Below, piece after piece: positions 50,109 to 59,719 of a stretch of DNA of 64,000 nucleotides. Position 1 is the stretch's first letter; every line of letters begins with the position of its first letter. Made by a program: the position numbers and the translations under genes. Source of the stretch: Kineococcus aurantiacus (GTDB lineage: Bacteria > Actinomycetota > Actinomycetes > Actinomycetales > Kineococcaceae); NCBI RefSeq assembly GCF_013409345.1, contig NZ_JACCBB010000001.1, positions 3,348,001-3,412,000 of the forward strand, read 5' to 3'. Under the pieces are notes generated by a model. The model was not told where the DNA came from and searched no databases. It was given only the letters and a program-made list of their open reading frames with translations.

Positions 50109-50158
50109 GCCCGCTCCCGGTCGCGCCGGGGCCCGTTCCGGGAGACGGTTCCACCACC

Positions 50159-50587
50159 ATGTGTTCCCAGACCCCCGCCGCCGCGCTCGACCTGGTCATG
50201 GACGCCACGGCCAGCCGGCGTGCGCGCAGGTTCCTCGATGAGCACTGGTGCACCGTCCACGCCGCCTCCGCCCGCCCCCAGGCCGACCTCGTCGTCACCG
50301 AGCTCGTCAGCAACGCCGTCCGGCACGGGGCGCCGCCGGCCACCCTGACCCTGGACTGCGCCGGGGCCGCCGGGGTGACCGTCGGCGTCAGCGACGCCGA
50401 CCCCCACGCCCCCACCCTGCGGCACGTGACCCCCGACGCCCTCGGCGGCCGCGGCATCGCGCTCGTCGACGTCCTCAGCGAGGACTGGGGCGTCGACCCG
50501 CACCCGGGGGGCAAGACGGTGTGGAGCCGGATCCTCGGCGACGTCCCCGGCGACGTCCCCGGCGGCGAGGAGCTCCCGGCGCGCTGA
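50159..50587 (+). CDS. RsbW-like anti-sigma ATPase/kinase
   Basis: 142 aa GHKL ATPase. N-box ELVSNAVRHG is intact, and the G2-type GGRGIALVD is present. Start ATG 50159, supported by a close paralogue at 61804 with the same MC start; a GTG at 50105 overlapping the phosphatase stop is in frame. Partner-switching logic: binds a sigma factor and phosphorylates a STAS antagonist that the LOV phosphatase would dephosphorylate. Confidence 0.9.
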   Translation: MCSQTPAAALDLVMDATASRRARRFLDEHWCTVHAASARPQADLVVTELVSNAVRHGAPPATLTLDCAGAAGVTVGVSDADPHAPTLRHVTPDALGGRGIALVDVLSEDWGVDPHPGGKTVWSRILGDVPGDVPGGEELPAR

Positions 50588-50690
50588 AGGCCGCCGCCGC
50601 GGTTACGTTGGGTCCACCTTCCCGGAGGCGCTCGTCCCGCTCGCGAACCAGCAGGTGCAGACACCGCCTGCTCGGACACCGGAGTACCGC

Positions 50691-51995
50691 ATGGCCAACC
50701 CCCACCTCCCCACCCGGCGCCGGCTCCTCACCGCCGGTGCCGCCGCGGCCGCGACCGGCGCGCTGAGCGCCTGCGGCGGCTTCTCCACCGGAGGCCCGGA
50801 CGACTCGCAGTCGTCCGACGACGGCTCCCTGACGATGATCACCTGGGCCTCCGACACCGAGGCCCCCGCCTTCCAGGCGCTCGCGGACGCGTTCCGCGAG
50901 CAGACCGGGACGAGGGTGGAGCTGCAGGTCGTCCCGTACTCGGAGGTCCTCACGGCCGTCGACACCGGGCTGCGCACCGACAGCCCGCCGGACCTGTTCC
51001 GGGTCAGCTACACCGACGTCGCGGCGTACCGGGCCCAGGGCGTCCTGGCCGACCTGCCCGACGCGGCGGACCTCGAACCGGCGTTCCTGCCCGCGTTCTG
51101 GTCGGCCGTCACCGACGACGACGGCACCTTCGGCGTGCCCCACCACACCGACACCTCGATGGTCGTGCTGAACACCGCGGCCGTCGCCTCCGCGGGCCTG
51201 GGACCGCTGCCGGCGACCGTGGCCGACGCGTGGACCTGGGAGGAGTTCGCCGACGCCCTGGGGCGCATCCGGCCCAGCCGCGCCGACAGCTACGCGTTCG
51301 CCGCGAACTGGCAGAACGCCGGCGCCTACCGCTGGCTGAACTTCGTCGACCAGGCCGGCGGCCGGCTGCTGTCGCAGGACCTGACGTCCGTCGCCACCGA
51401 CGACCCCGGGGCGCTGGCGGCCGTGACGTTCACGCGCGACCTGTTCCGCCGCCAGCTCACCCCGCAGAACGCCTCCGCGCGCGGGCAGGCGGCCAGCGAC
51501 CTGTTCCTCAACCAGACGGTCGCCACCGCCTTCGCCGGTGACTTCCTCCTGGCCGAGCTCGACGGCGGCGGTTTCGAGTACACCGCGACGTTCCTGCCGC
51601 GCGACGTCAACGCCTCCGCGGACCTGGGCGGCAACGCCCTCGTCGCGGTCGAGGCGAGCGCGAGGAAGGAGCAGGCGCTGGAGTTCATCTCGTTCTGCGC
51701 GCAGGCCGAGCAGATGGGCGCCTTCTGCGCCGCCGCGACGGTCCTGCCCACCCGCCGGGACGTCGACCCCGCCTCGCTGCGGTACGCCGTGCGGCCCGAC
51801 CTGATGCCCCTGTACGTCGAGCAGGCCACCGCGATCCGCGAACCCCTCGTGCAGCAGGTCGTCGTGCCGAGCTTCAGCGCGGTCAACGCGCAGCTGCGCG
51901 ACCGGCTCGACGAGGTGTTCCTCGGCGACGACGACGACGCGACGGCGCTGCGGCGCCTCACCGACGGCGTCGCGTCGGTGCTGACGACCCCGTGA
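50691..51995 (+). CDS. Sugar ABC transporter substrate-binding lipoprotein
   Basis: 434 aa. Twin-arginine-like start (TRRRLLTAGAAAAATGA), lipobox LSAC, then the cluster-B binding fold (LTMITWASDTEAPAFQALAD). ATG 50691 with GGAG at 6 nt. First gene of a three-gene ABC operon without ATPase; 4-nt overlap with the next gene. Confidence 0.92.
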   Translation: MANPHLPTRRRLLTAGAAAAATGALSACGGFSTGGPDDSQSSDDGSLTMITWASDTEAPAFQALADAFREQTGTRVELQVVPYSEVLTAVDTGLRTDSPPDLFRVSYTDVAAYRAQGVLADLPDAADLEPAFLPAFWSAVTDDDGTFGVPHHTDTSMVVLNTAAVASAGLGPLPATVADAWTWEEFADALGRIRPSRADSYAFAANWQNAGAYRWLNFVDQAGGRLLSQDLTSVATDDPGALAAVTFTRDLFRRQLTPQNASARGQAASDLFLNQTVATAFAGDFLLAELDGGGFEYTATFLPRDVNASADLGGNALVAVEASARKEQALEFISFCAQAEQMGAFCAAATVLPTRRDVDPASLRYAVRPDLMPLYVEQATAIREPLVQQVVVPSFSAVNAQLRDRLDEVFLGDDDDATALRRLTDGVASVLTTP

Positions 51996-52861
51996 GGGTG
52001 CGGCGGTGGGCCACGTCGTACGCGATGCTGGCCCCGGCGCTGCTGCTGTTCGGCGTGTTCGTGCTGTACCCGCTCGTCGGGGCCGTGCGGATCTCGCTGA
52101 CGGACTCCACGGGCATCGGCCGCGCGCGGTTCGTGGGGCTCGCCAACTACACCGCCATGGCCTCCGACCCCACCTTCTGGCGGGCGGCGGGGAACACGGT
52201 GCTGCTGGCGGCCGTGTCGGTGCCCGTCAGCCTGGTCCTGGGGCTGGGCGTCGCGCTGCTGCTGCGCGACCGGATCCCCGGCGGCGGGCTCTTCCGGGCC
52301 GTGTTCCTCGCGCCGTACGTGATCTCCGGGGTCGTCGTGGCGATGGCCGGCCGCTGGGTCTTCGACCAGAACGTCGGCATCGTCGACCGCGTGCTCGCCG
52401 CGGTCGGCGCCCCGCAGCCGGACTGGCAGTCCGACGGCACCGCGGCCGCCGTCTCCGTCGTGCTGGTGCTGCTGTGGGCCAGGACGGGACTGGCGGTGGT
52501 CCTGTACCTGTCGGCGCTGCAGGGCGTCGACGGCGACGTCCTGGAGGCCGCCGAGCTCGACGGGGCCTCGCCCTGGCAGCGGCTGCGCGACGTCGTGTGG
52601 CCGCTGCTGCGGCCCACGACGTTCTTCCTCACGGTGATGCTCGTCATCGAGACGTTCCAGGTCTTCGACATCGTCTGGGTCATGACCAAGGGCGGACCGG
52701 CCGGGGCCACCGAGCTCCTCGTCACCTACGCCTACAACCAGGGGTTCGCGGCCCGCCGGGAGGGCTACGGGTCGGCCATCGGCGTCGTCGTCTTCGTGGT
52801 GGTGCTGGCCGCGACCGCCCTGTGGTGGCGGGCCCAGCGCGCCAGCGAGGACGAGCTGTGA
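51992..52861 (+). CDS. Sugar ABC transporter permease
   Basis: 289 aa, six helices, coupling motif EAAELDGASPWQRLRDVVWP. GTG 51992; overlaps both neighbours by 4 nt. Confidence 0.93.
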   Translation: MRVRRWATSYAMLAPALLLFGVFVLYPLVGAVRISLTDSTGIGRARFVGLANYTAMASDPTFWRAAGNTVLLAAVSVPVSLVLGLGVALLLRDRIPGGGLFRAVFLAPYVISGVVVAMAGRWVFDQNVGIVDRVLAAVGAPQPDWQSDGTAAAVSVVLVLLWARTGLAVVLYLSALQGVDGDVLEAAELDGASPWQRLRDVVWPLLRPTTFFLTVMLVIETFQVFDIVWVMTKGGPAGATELLVTYAYNQGFAARREGYGSAIGVVVFVVVLAATALWWRAQRASEDEL

Positions 52862-53736
52862 GCCGGGTCGAGAGCGCGGTGCGCCCGCGCGACGGCCTCG
52901 CCGTGCAGCACGGCCGCCGGGCGCGCGCCGGGTCCCGGCGCGGCCGGGTCGCCGTGCTCGTCGCGCTGAGCCTGGTCTGGCTGTTCCCGCTGTACTGGAT
53001 GCTCGTCACCGCGGTGTCCCCGCGCGACGACCTGGCCTCCGGCCGCGTCGGGGTCCTGCCGACGTCGCTGGACCCGGGCGGCTTCTCCCGGGCCCTCACG
53101 CAGTTCCCGGTGCTGCAGTGGGCGCAGAACTCCCTGGCCATCGCGGTCGTCGCGGTGGCCATCACGGTCGTCGTGGACGTCACGGCGGGCTACGTCCTGG
53201 CCAAGCACCGGTTCCCGGGGCGCTCGGTCGTCTTCCTGCTCATCGTCGCCACCCTCATGATCCCCGTGCAGGTGCTGCTCGTCCCGCAGTTCGACCTCGT
53301 CAACTCCCTGGGCTGGGTCAACTCGTACTGGGCGGTCATCGTCCCGCGCTCGGCGGAGGCGTTCGGGGTGTTCCTGGCCCGGCAGTACTTCCTGTCGCTG
53401 CCCGACGAGCTCCTCGAGGCCGCCCAGCTCGACGGTGCCGGGCAGCTGCGGACCCTGTGGTCGGTCGTGCTGCCGCTGTCTCGGCCGCTCGTCGCGGTGC
53501 TGCTCGTCATGACCTTCACGTACCGCTGGAACGAGTTCGCCTGGCCGCTGGTCGCGCTGCGCGACCCCGACCTCTACACCCTGCCGGTGGGGCTGTCGTT
53601 CCTGCAGAGCCAGTACACGACGGACTACCCGGCGCTCATGGCCGGGGCGCTCGTGTCGATCCTGCCGGTCCTGGTGCTCTTCGGCCTCGCCCAGCGCCAG
53701 TTCGTCGCCGGGATCGCCCGCAGCGGCCTGAAGTGA
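52858..53736 (+). CDS. Sugar ABC transporter permease
   Basis: 292 aa, six helices after a basic N-terminus, coupling motif EAAQLDGAGQLRTLWSVVLP. GTG 52858. Completes the transporter; the ATPase must be supplied from elsewhere. Confidence 0.93.
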   Translation: MSRVESAVRPRDGLAVQHGRRARAGSRRGRVAVLVALSLVWLFPLYWMLVTAVSPRDDLASGRVGVLPTSLDPGGFSRALTQFPVLQWAQNSLAIAVVAVAITVVVDVTAGYVLAKHRFPGRSVVFLLIVATLMIPVQVLLVPQFDLVNSLGWVNSYWAVIVPRSAEAFGVFLARQYFLSLPDELLEAAQLDGAGQLRTLWSVVLPLSRPLVAVLLVMTFTYRWNEFAWPLVALRDPDLYTLPVGLSFLQSQYTTDYPALMAGALVSILPVLVLFGLAQRQFVAGIARSGLK

Positions 53737-53738
53737 GC

Positions 53739-53759
53739 CCCGGACGTCGACCGTCCGGG
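53739..53759 (+). terminator. Terminator hairpin of second ABC operon
   Basis: Perfect 8-bp stem CCCGGACG/CGTCCGGG with loop TCGAC, starting 2 bp after the permease stop. Confidence 0.7.
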
Positions 53760-53804
53760 TGAACGGGGCGACAGTCCGGGCCCGGACGTGGCGATGACAG
53801 CGGA

Positions 53805-55271
53805 GTGAGCACCTCCCTGTCCGGCGTCCGCGTCCACGTGGTCGTCGGCGTCCTGCTGTCCGTGCTGTGCGTGTGCCTGCCGGTGGGGCCGGGGCGCGAC
53901 GGCCTGTACACGCTCATCAGCTTCGGCTGCGTGGCCCTCACGGCCTTCGGCGTGCGCCGGAACCGGCCCCGCGCGGCCGGCGGGTGGCGCTTCATCACGG
54001 CCGGCATCGCCGCGTGGGCCTGCGCCGACCTGCTGTGGGCGGTCTACACGTGGGTCCTGGACACCTCGCCGTTCCCCTCGCCGGCCGACGCCCTGTACCT
54101 GACCAGCTACGTCCTCATCGCCTGCGGGTTCTGGCGCTTCGTCCGCGCGCGGCGGGGGCAGGGCGACCCCGAGGGGGTCATCGACTCGCTGATCTTCACG
54201 GTGGGCTTCGTCCTCGTCAGCTGGGTGCTGCTCATGCGCCCGGGGCTGGAGGCGGCGGGGGAGTCGACCGCGGCGCGCCTGCTGGCGGCGGCCTACCCGC
54301 TGGGCGACGTGCTGCTGCTGGCCTTCCTGGTGCGCCTGCTGACCACCAGCGGGGGACGCACCGCGGCGTTCCGCTGGCTGGTCGTCGCCAACGCGCTGCT
54401 GCTGGTCGCCGACTGCGCCTACCAGTACTCGCAGATGTCGGAGTGGTACTCCGGCGGCCTCATCACGCTGCCGTGGCTGCTGGGGTACGTCTCCTTCGCC
54501 GCGGCCGCCCTGCACCCGTCGATGCGGGGGCTGACGGACGACGCGGTCCGGGCGCCGCACGCGCGCTTCACGCGCGGGCGGCTGGTCGCGCTCACGCTGG
54601 CCGGCCTGGTGGCCCCCGGGACCCTCCTGGTCCAGCTGGCGCTGGGCTCGCGGCTGGAGGCCTGGGCGGTGGCGCTGTCGTCGGTGGTCCTGTTCGTGCT
54701 GGTGATCCTGCGGATGTCGGGGCTGCTGCGCCGGCTGGACCAGCAGACGTCGCGCCTGGCCGAGATCGCCCGCACCGACGCGCTGACGGGCCTGCCGAAC
54801 CGCCGCACCGGCGACGCCGAGCTGGCCCGGGACGTGGCGCGGGCGCGGGAGGAGGGGCTGCCGCTGTGCGTGGCGGTGCTCGACCTCGACCGCTTCAAGC
54901 TGTTCAACGACACCTACGGCCACCAGGCCGGTGACCAGCTGCTGGTGCAGGCCGCCGCGGCCTGGCGCGCGCGCCTGGAGCACGACGGGGTCGGCGGCGG
55001 CGCGGGCCGGTCGGTGATGCTCGGCCGGTGGGGCGGGGAGGAGTTCCTGCTGATCCTGCTCGGGTACGACCTCGCCGCGGCGGCCGCGGTGCTGGAGCCG
55101 CTGCGCGGGGTCACCCCGGCGGGGCAGACGTTCTCGGCCGGGGTCGCGCAGTGGGACGGGACCGAGAGCACCGCGGAGGTCTTCGCCCGGGCCGACGCCG
55201 CGCTGTACGCGGCGAAGGAGGGCGGGCGCGACGCGGTCGTGCGGGCCCCGCACCCGGCCGCGGTGGGCTGA
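53805..55271 (+). CDS. Membrane diguanylate cyclase (GGDEF)
   Basis: 488 aa. About nine N-terminal hydrophobic segments (to ~310), then a GGDEF domain beginning ARTDALTGLPNRR, metal site VLDLDRFKLFNDTYGHQAGD and active-site GGEEF. Synthesises cyclic di-GMP at the membrane. GTG 53805. Convergent with the deacetylase gene (13-bp gap). Confidence 0.93.
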   Translation: MSTSLSGVRVHVVVGVLLSVLCVCLPVGPGRDGLYTLISFGCVALTAFGVRRNRPRAAGGWRFITAGIAAWACADLLWAVYTWVLDTSPFPSPADALYLTSYVLIACGFWRFVRARRGQGDPEGVIDSLIFTVGFVLVSWVLLMRPGLEAAGESTAARLLAAAYPLGDVLLLAFLVRLLTTSGGRTAAFRWLVVANALLLVADCAYQYSQMSEWYSGGLITLPWLLGYVSFAAAALHPSMRGLTDDAVRAPHARFTRGRLVALTLAGLVAPGTLLVQLALGSRLEAWAVALSSVVLFVLVILRMSGLLRRLDQQTSRLAEIARTDALTGLPNRRTGDAELARDVARAREEGLPLCVAVLDLDRFKLFNDTYGHQAGDQLLVQAAAAWRARLEHDGVGGGAGRSVMLGRWGGEEFLLILLGYDLAAAAAVLEPLRGVTPAGQTFSAGVAQWDGTESTAEVFARADAALYAAKEGGRDAVVRAPHPAAVG

Positions 55272-55284
55272 CCCGCCCGACGCC

Positions 55285-56298
55285 TCAGCCGACCCGGCGC
55301 AGGACCGTGTTCGACGTCCACAGCCGCACCCCGGCGGCCACGACGGCGCGGTCGGCGGGGTGCGCGGGGTCGTGGTCGGTGCCGCCCAGCCACGCCCACG
55401 CGGCCGGGACGCGGCCGATGACCTCGGTGAGCCGGCGCAGGGGCCCGGTGACCTCGGCCTCGACCGCGGCGGCCCCGCGCACCCCGGCCGCCGCGGCGTG
55501 CGTGGCGGTGTGCCCGCACACCTCGTGGCGCGCCGACAGGGCCGCCAGCTCGTCCCACGTCATGGCCAGCGGCCCCTCGGGCTCGTCCAGCACGCCGTAC
55601 CCGTGCGCGCGGGCGAACTCCCGCTGCCGGCCGGCGGGGACGTCGAGGAAGTCCGTGGGCGGGTAGAACCAGCCGACGAGGCCCACCTCCTCCAGCGCGG
55701 GCAGCGCGACGTGGACGGCGCTGGCGAACCCGTCGTAGAAGGCGGGGACGACCCCGGGCCGGGACGCGTCGGGCCAGCGGCCGGTGTCGAGGAAGGCGTG
55801 GACGTCGGCGGCGGTGACGGGGGCGAAGCGCTCGGCGTACCAGGCCAGGTCGGCGCGGAACGCGTCGGCGCGCGAGGCCGGGGTGTCGTGGTGGTTCACC
55901 ACGCGCAGCAGCCGCCCGCCGACGAAGGCGTCGTGCACGGCGGCCGTCGCGGCGTCGCGCTCGGCGCGCGGGGCGACGGGGGTCCCGGGGGGCCGCCACG
56001 CCGCGAGCCGGGCCGGGACCCGGTCGGGGACCGGGGCGGGATCGCGGCGCAGGTCCAGGTCGCCGAGGGCGGCCAGCACGTCCTGGACGCCGACGTCGGG
56101 GTCGGCGGCGGTCAGGACCTCCCACGCCGCGCGCACCCGCGCGGCGAGCAGCGCCCCCGCCCGGTCCCGGGCCGGGGCAGCGGCGGGAGCCGGTTCCAGG
56201 GCGAGGTAGGTCGCGACCCCGGCGCGTTCCTCGTCCTCGGCGGCGACGGCCGCGGCGGCGCGAAGGAACGTCTCGCGGTCGGTGGGGGAGGGCGCCAC
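55285..56298 (-). CDS. Polysaccharide deacetylase-like (NodB/CE4) protein
   Basis: 337 aa. RVVNHHDTPASRADAFRADL and VVPAFYDGFASA fit the NodB-fold core, and HEVCGHTATHA late in the protein supplies histidines. No signal peptide seen. Function on a polysaccharide or related N-acetyl compound is inferred. GTG 56298, 9 bp after the upstream GGDEF gene, so part of a c-di-GMP operon. Confidence 0.7.
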   Translation of the reverse strand: MAPSPTDRETFLRAAAAVAAEDEERAGVATYLALEPAPAAAPARDRAGALLAARVRAAWEVLTAADPDVGVQDVLAALGDLDLRRDPAPVPDRVPARLAAWRPPGTPVAPRAERDAATAAVHDAFVGGRLLRVVNHHDTPASRADAFRADLAWYAERFAPVTAADVHAFLDTGRWPDASRPGVVPAFYDGFASAVHVALPALEEVGLVGWFYPPTDFLDVPAGRQREFARAHGYGVLDEPEGPLAMTWDELAALSARHEVCGHTATHAAAAGVRGAAAVEAEVTGPLRRLTEVIGRVPAAWAWLGGTDHDPAHPADRAVVAAGVRLWTSNTVLRRVG

Positions 56299-56307
56299 GG
56301 GCCCTTC

Positions 56308-57879
56308 CTAGCGCGGGTGGGCCGGTTCCGCGTCCCCGGCGTGGACGACCCGGTCCCGGCCGGTGGCCTTGGCCTCGTACAGGGCGCCGTCGGCGCGGGC
56401 CAGGACGACCGCGAAGGCCGCCGCGGGGTCGGTGGTGACGGCGGTGCCGACGGACACCGTGGGGCTCAGCACGTCCCCGGCGGGGGTGGTCACGCGGACC
56501 GCGGCGCAGGCGCGGTGGAAGTCCCCGGCGCGCCGGGCCAGGGCCGCGGGGTCGGCCCCGGGCAGGACGAGGACGAACTCCTCCCCGCCGGTGCGGGCCA
56601 CGAGGTCCCCCGTGCGGGCGGTCGCGGCCAGGGCGTGGGCGACGGCGACGAGGACGTCGTCGCCGGTGGCGTGCCCGTGCGCGTCGTTGACGGCCTTGAA
56701 GTGGTCGACGTCGACGGCCAGGACCGCCAGGGGCCGGTCCGGGCCCGCCCCGCGGACCAGCCCGGCGGCCACCGGGTCGAGGTGGCGGCGGTTGTGCAGC
56801 CCCGTGAGCGGGTCCCGGACGGCCTCCTCGGCCAGCTGGGCCCGCAGCTCCTCCAGCCGCCGGCGGGTCTGCACGAGGTCGGTGACGTCGCGGCCGACGA
56901 CCCGCCCCAGGGGGCGGCCGCGGCGGTCGGTGATGGCGGTGACCTTCACGTCCAGGTGCACCCCCGGCCGGTACTCCAGCGCGTAGTGCACCTGCCCGCC
57001 GGGCAGGTCGCCGAGGGCCCGGGGGCCGAGGAACTCCGAGGCGGGCAGCCCGACGGGGTCGCGCGGCAGGTGGGGGCGGACCAGGCGCAGGTGGGCGCGG
57101 CCGGCGGGGTTGACGTCGACGACGGTGCCGCCGACGTCGACGACGACGATGTGGTCGCCGATGGTGTCCACGACAGCTCCACGGGCGACGGGGACGACCC
57201 GCAGCAACCCGCCGCGCAGGACGGCCCGGGCCGCGAGGACACCGGTGGCGGTGAAGAACAGCGGGGTGAGGTCCTGCCCGGAGAACGCGTGGGTGGCGGT
57301 GAGGACGACGTTGCCCGCCAGCGGGACGGCTCCGGCCAGCAGCAGGGTCCCGGCCTGGGCGCGCAGGACGCTCGTCCCGGTCAGCCACGCCCGGGCCAGC
57401 CGCACGTCGGCGGCCAGCAGCAGCAGGTAGCACCAGCCGGCGTGGGCCCAGAACAGCGGGCCGAAGCGGCTGTCGTACCAGGGCGGCCCGGGCAGCGGGC
57501 TGATCGCCGCGAACACCAGGTGGTGCCAGGGGTCGGTGGCGACGGCCAGCAGGATCGCGGTCGGCACCAGGACCAGGTGGGCGCGGTGGGCCCGGCCGGG
57601 CTGGAAGTGCGGGTCGGCGACGAGGCGGAAGAGCAGGTGCAGGCCCACGACGGACCCCAGGATCCCCGCGAACGAGGCGTGGGCCAGGACCGCGTGCACG
57701 GCCGGGGGCAGCCGCACGAGCTGTGGTGCGGTCAGCGCCGACCACAGGGCCAGGCTGCCGGTGGCCGCGGCCAGCGCCCGCGCGGCGGGGGTGCGGGCGC
57801 GCTGGCGCCAGGCCAGCGCGGCGGTGGCGGCGTTGAGGACGGTGGCCAGGGTGAAGGCGGCGACGAGGGCTGCGGGCAC
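56308..57879 (-). CDS. 7TM-PAS-GGDEF diguanylate cyclase
   Basis: 523 aa. Seven to eight helices of the histidine-kinase N-terminal 7TM type (about 1-225), PAS domain (230-345: DTIGDHIVVVDVGGTVVDVN), and GGDEF domain with DPLTGLHNRR, VDVDHFKAVND and GGEEF. Makes c-di-GMP in response to an unknown signal. Start GTG or ATG at 57879, 8 bp after the GGDEF-EAL gene. Confidence 0.92.
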   Translation of the reverse strand: MPAALVAAFTLATVLNAATAALAWRQRARTPAARALAAATGSLALWSALTAPQLVRLPPAVHAVLAHASFAGILGSVVGLHLLFRLVADPHFQPGRAHRAHLVLVPTAILLAVATDPWHHLVFAAISPLPGPPWYDSRFGPLFWAHAGWCYLLLLAADVRLARAWLTGTSVLRAQAGTLLLAGAVPLAGNVVLTATHAFSGQDLTPLFFTATGVLAARAVLRGGLLRVVPVARGAVVDTIGDHIVVVDVGGTVVDVNPAGRAHLRLVRPHLPRDPVGLPASEFLGPRALGDLPGGQVHYALEYRPGVHLDVKVTAITDRRGRPLGRVVGRDVTDLVQTRRRLEELRAQLAEEAVRDPLTGLHNRRHLDPVAAGLVRGAGPDRPLAVLAVDVDHFKAVNDAHGHATGDDVLVAVAHALAATARTGDLVARTGGEEFVLVLPGADPAALARRAGDFHRACAAVRVTTPAGDVLSPTVSVGTAVTTDPAAAFAVVLARADGALYEAKATGRDRVVHAGDAEPAHPR

Positions 57880-57887
57880 GGCCGGCC

Positions 57888-59636
57888 TCAGCCGGCCCGG
57901 GTGCCGGCGGGCGCGGGCCGGGCCAGCAGCTCGGCGACGGGGGCGGGCCGGGCGTACAGGTAGCCCTGGGCCAGCGGGCAGCCCAGCGCGCCCAGCAGCG
58001 CGTCCTGCTCCTCGTCCTCGACCCCCTCGGCGATGACCTGCATGCCCAGGGCCCGCGACAGCGACAGCAGCGCCTGCAGCACGCCGGCGCGGCGGTCGGA
58101 GGTGGTGATCTGGGCGGTGAAGCCGTGGTCGAGCTTGAGGTAGTCGGCGGGCAGCGTGTCCAGCCGGCTGAACGCCGAGTACCCGGTGCCGAAGTCGTCG
58201 ATGGCCACCCGCGCCCCGGCCGCGCGCAGCCGGTGCAGGGTCTCCAGGGCGGGGCCGGAGGAGGCGTCCAGCAGGCTCTCGGTGACCTCGACCACGAGCC
58301 GCTCCACGGGCCAGCCCGAGGCCCGCACGAGGGCCAGGGCGCGCTCGGCGTACCCCTCGGAGACGAGTTCGCGGCCGGAGACGTTGACGGTCAGCAGCAG
58401 CCCGTCGCCGTGCACGCGGGCGAGCTCGACGGCGCCGCGGCAGGCGTCGGCGAGCACGGCCGCGCCCAGCTCGCCGATGAGCCCGGTGGTCTCGGCGACG
58501 GCGATGAACTCGTCGGGCCGCACGCAGCCGCGCTCGGGGTGCCGCCAGCGGGCCAGGGCCTCCACGCCGACGACCTCGCCGGTGGTGGGCCGCACGACGG
58601 GCTGGAACCAGGCGCGCACCTGCCCGGCGGACAGCGCCTGGGCCAGGTCGTGGGCCAGCTCGGCGCTGTCGAGGTCGTCGAGGCGGCAGCGGCCCCGGCC
58701 GGACAGCTTCGCGGCGTACAGCGCGGTGTCGGCGCGGCGGACCAGGTCGGCCCCGGACTCGCCCGGCAGGTGCCCGGCCACCCCGGCCGAGCAGCCGGCC
58801 GACGTCAGGCCCCGGCGCAGGTCCTCCACGAGCTCCAGGGTCTGGGCGCCGGTGCGCCCGGGCAGCAGCACGGCGAACTCGTCCCCGCCGTAGCGGGCCA
58901 GCACGGCCTCCTGCGGCAGGCCCTCCAGCAGCTCACCGGACAGCTGCTGCAGGAGCCGGTCGCCCGCGGCGTGCCCGTGGCCGTCGTTGACGGTCTTGAA
59001 GTGGTCGACGTCGATGAGCGCGGCCGCCAGCGGCGCCCCGTGCCGGGCCGCGGCGACGGCCGCGTCCAGCGCCGCGTCGAACCCGCGCCGGTTGCGCAGG
59101 CCGGTGAGGCTGTCGTGGTGGGCGTCGGAGGCGCGGCGCACGAGCGCCCCGACGACGACGGTGATGACCAGGCACACCAGGGCGAGCGCGATCGCGACCC
59201 CGGCGGTGACGCCGGACCGGTCGTGCAGGGCCCAGACCGCCGCGCCGAACAGGGCGACGAGGTGGACCAGGGCGGAGGCCCACCCGAAGAAGAACATGAC
59301 GTCGATCGCCACGAGGGAGTACACGGTGGTGATGGCCAGGGCCGTGGCCGTCGTGGGGCACAGCGGGACGGCGAAGGTGATGAGCACCGTGCCGGCCCCC
59401 ACGACGACGTGGAACGCCCCGCGGGGCAGGTGCCCGCCCCAGCGGAACAGGGCGAGGCTGGACAGCAGGGCCGTGGTGGCCAGGGCCAGCAGGACGTGCC
59501 GATCGCCGGGGTCGTGGAAGGTGGCGCTGAGGATGACGGCGAGCGCGGCGGCCCCGCCCGCGGCGTAGAAGGCCCCCGCGGTCAGACCCATCACCCGGGT
59601 CGTCGCGAAGAGGGGGGTCGGGGACGAGCGCGCCAC
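57888..59636 (-). CDS. Membrane GGDEF-EAL protein
   Basis: 582 aa. Five to six N-terminal helices (to ~170), GGDEF domain (DSLTGLRNRRG, IDVDHFKTVND, YGGDEF intact), EAL domain with EALARWRHPE, NVSGREL, DDFGTGYSAFSRL and EGVEDEEQ intact. Both synthesis and breakdown of c-di-GMP look possible. GTG 59636; first gene of the three-gene operon with 7TM-PAS-GGDEF and deacetylase. Confidence 0.93.
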   Translation of the reverse strand: MARSSPTPLFATTRVMGLTAGAFYAAGGAAALAVILSATFHDPGDRHVLLALATTALLSSLALFRWGGHLPRGAFHVVVGAGTVLITFAVPLCPTTATALAITTVYSLVAIDVMFFFGWASALVHLVALFGAAVWALHDRSGVTAGVAIALALVCLVITVVVGALVRRASDAHHDSLTGLRNRRGFDAALDAAVAAARHGAPLAAALIDVDHFKTVNDGHGHAAGDRLLQQLSGELLEGLPQEAVLARYGGDEFAVLLPGRTGAQTLELVEDLRRGLTSAGCSAGVAGHLPGESGADLVRRADTALYAAKLSGRGRCRLDDLDSAELAHDLAQALSAGQVRAWFQPVVRPTTGEVVGVEALARWRHPERGCVRPDEFIAVAETTGLIGELGAAVLADACRGAVELARVHGDGLLLTVNVSGRELVSEGYAERALALVRASGWPVERLVVEVTESLLDASSGPALETLHRLRAAGARVAIDDFGTGYSAFSRLDTLPADYLKLDHGFTAQITTSDRRAGVLQALLSLSRALGMQVIAEGVEDEEQDALLGALGCPLAQGYLYARPAPVAELLARPAPAGTRAG

Positions 59637-59671
59637 CCCCGGGTGATCGGCCGTCCGGGGCGGTTTCTAGA

Positions 59672-59687
59672 GGTCGGCCACCCGACC
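59672..59687 (-). terminator. Hairpin between anti-sigma-like gene and GGDEF-EAL gene
   Basis: GGTCGG/CCGACC stem with loop CCAC in the 83-bp gap between two minus-strand genes. Confidence 0.4.
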
Positions 59688-59719
59688 GGCTCAGCGGTGC
59701 GGGTCCCTCGCCGGGTCCG

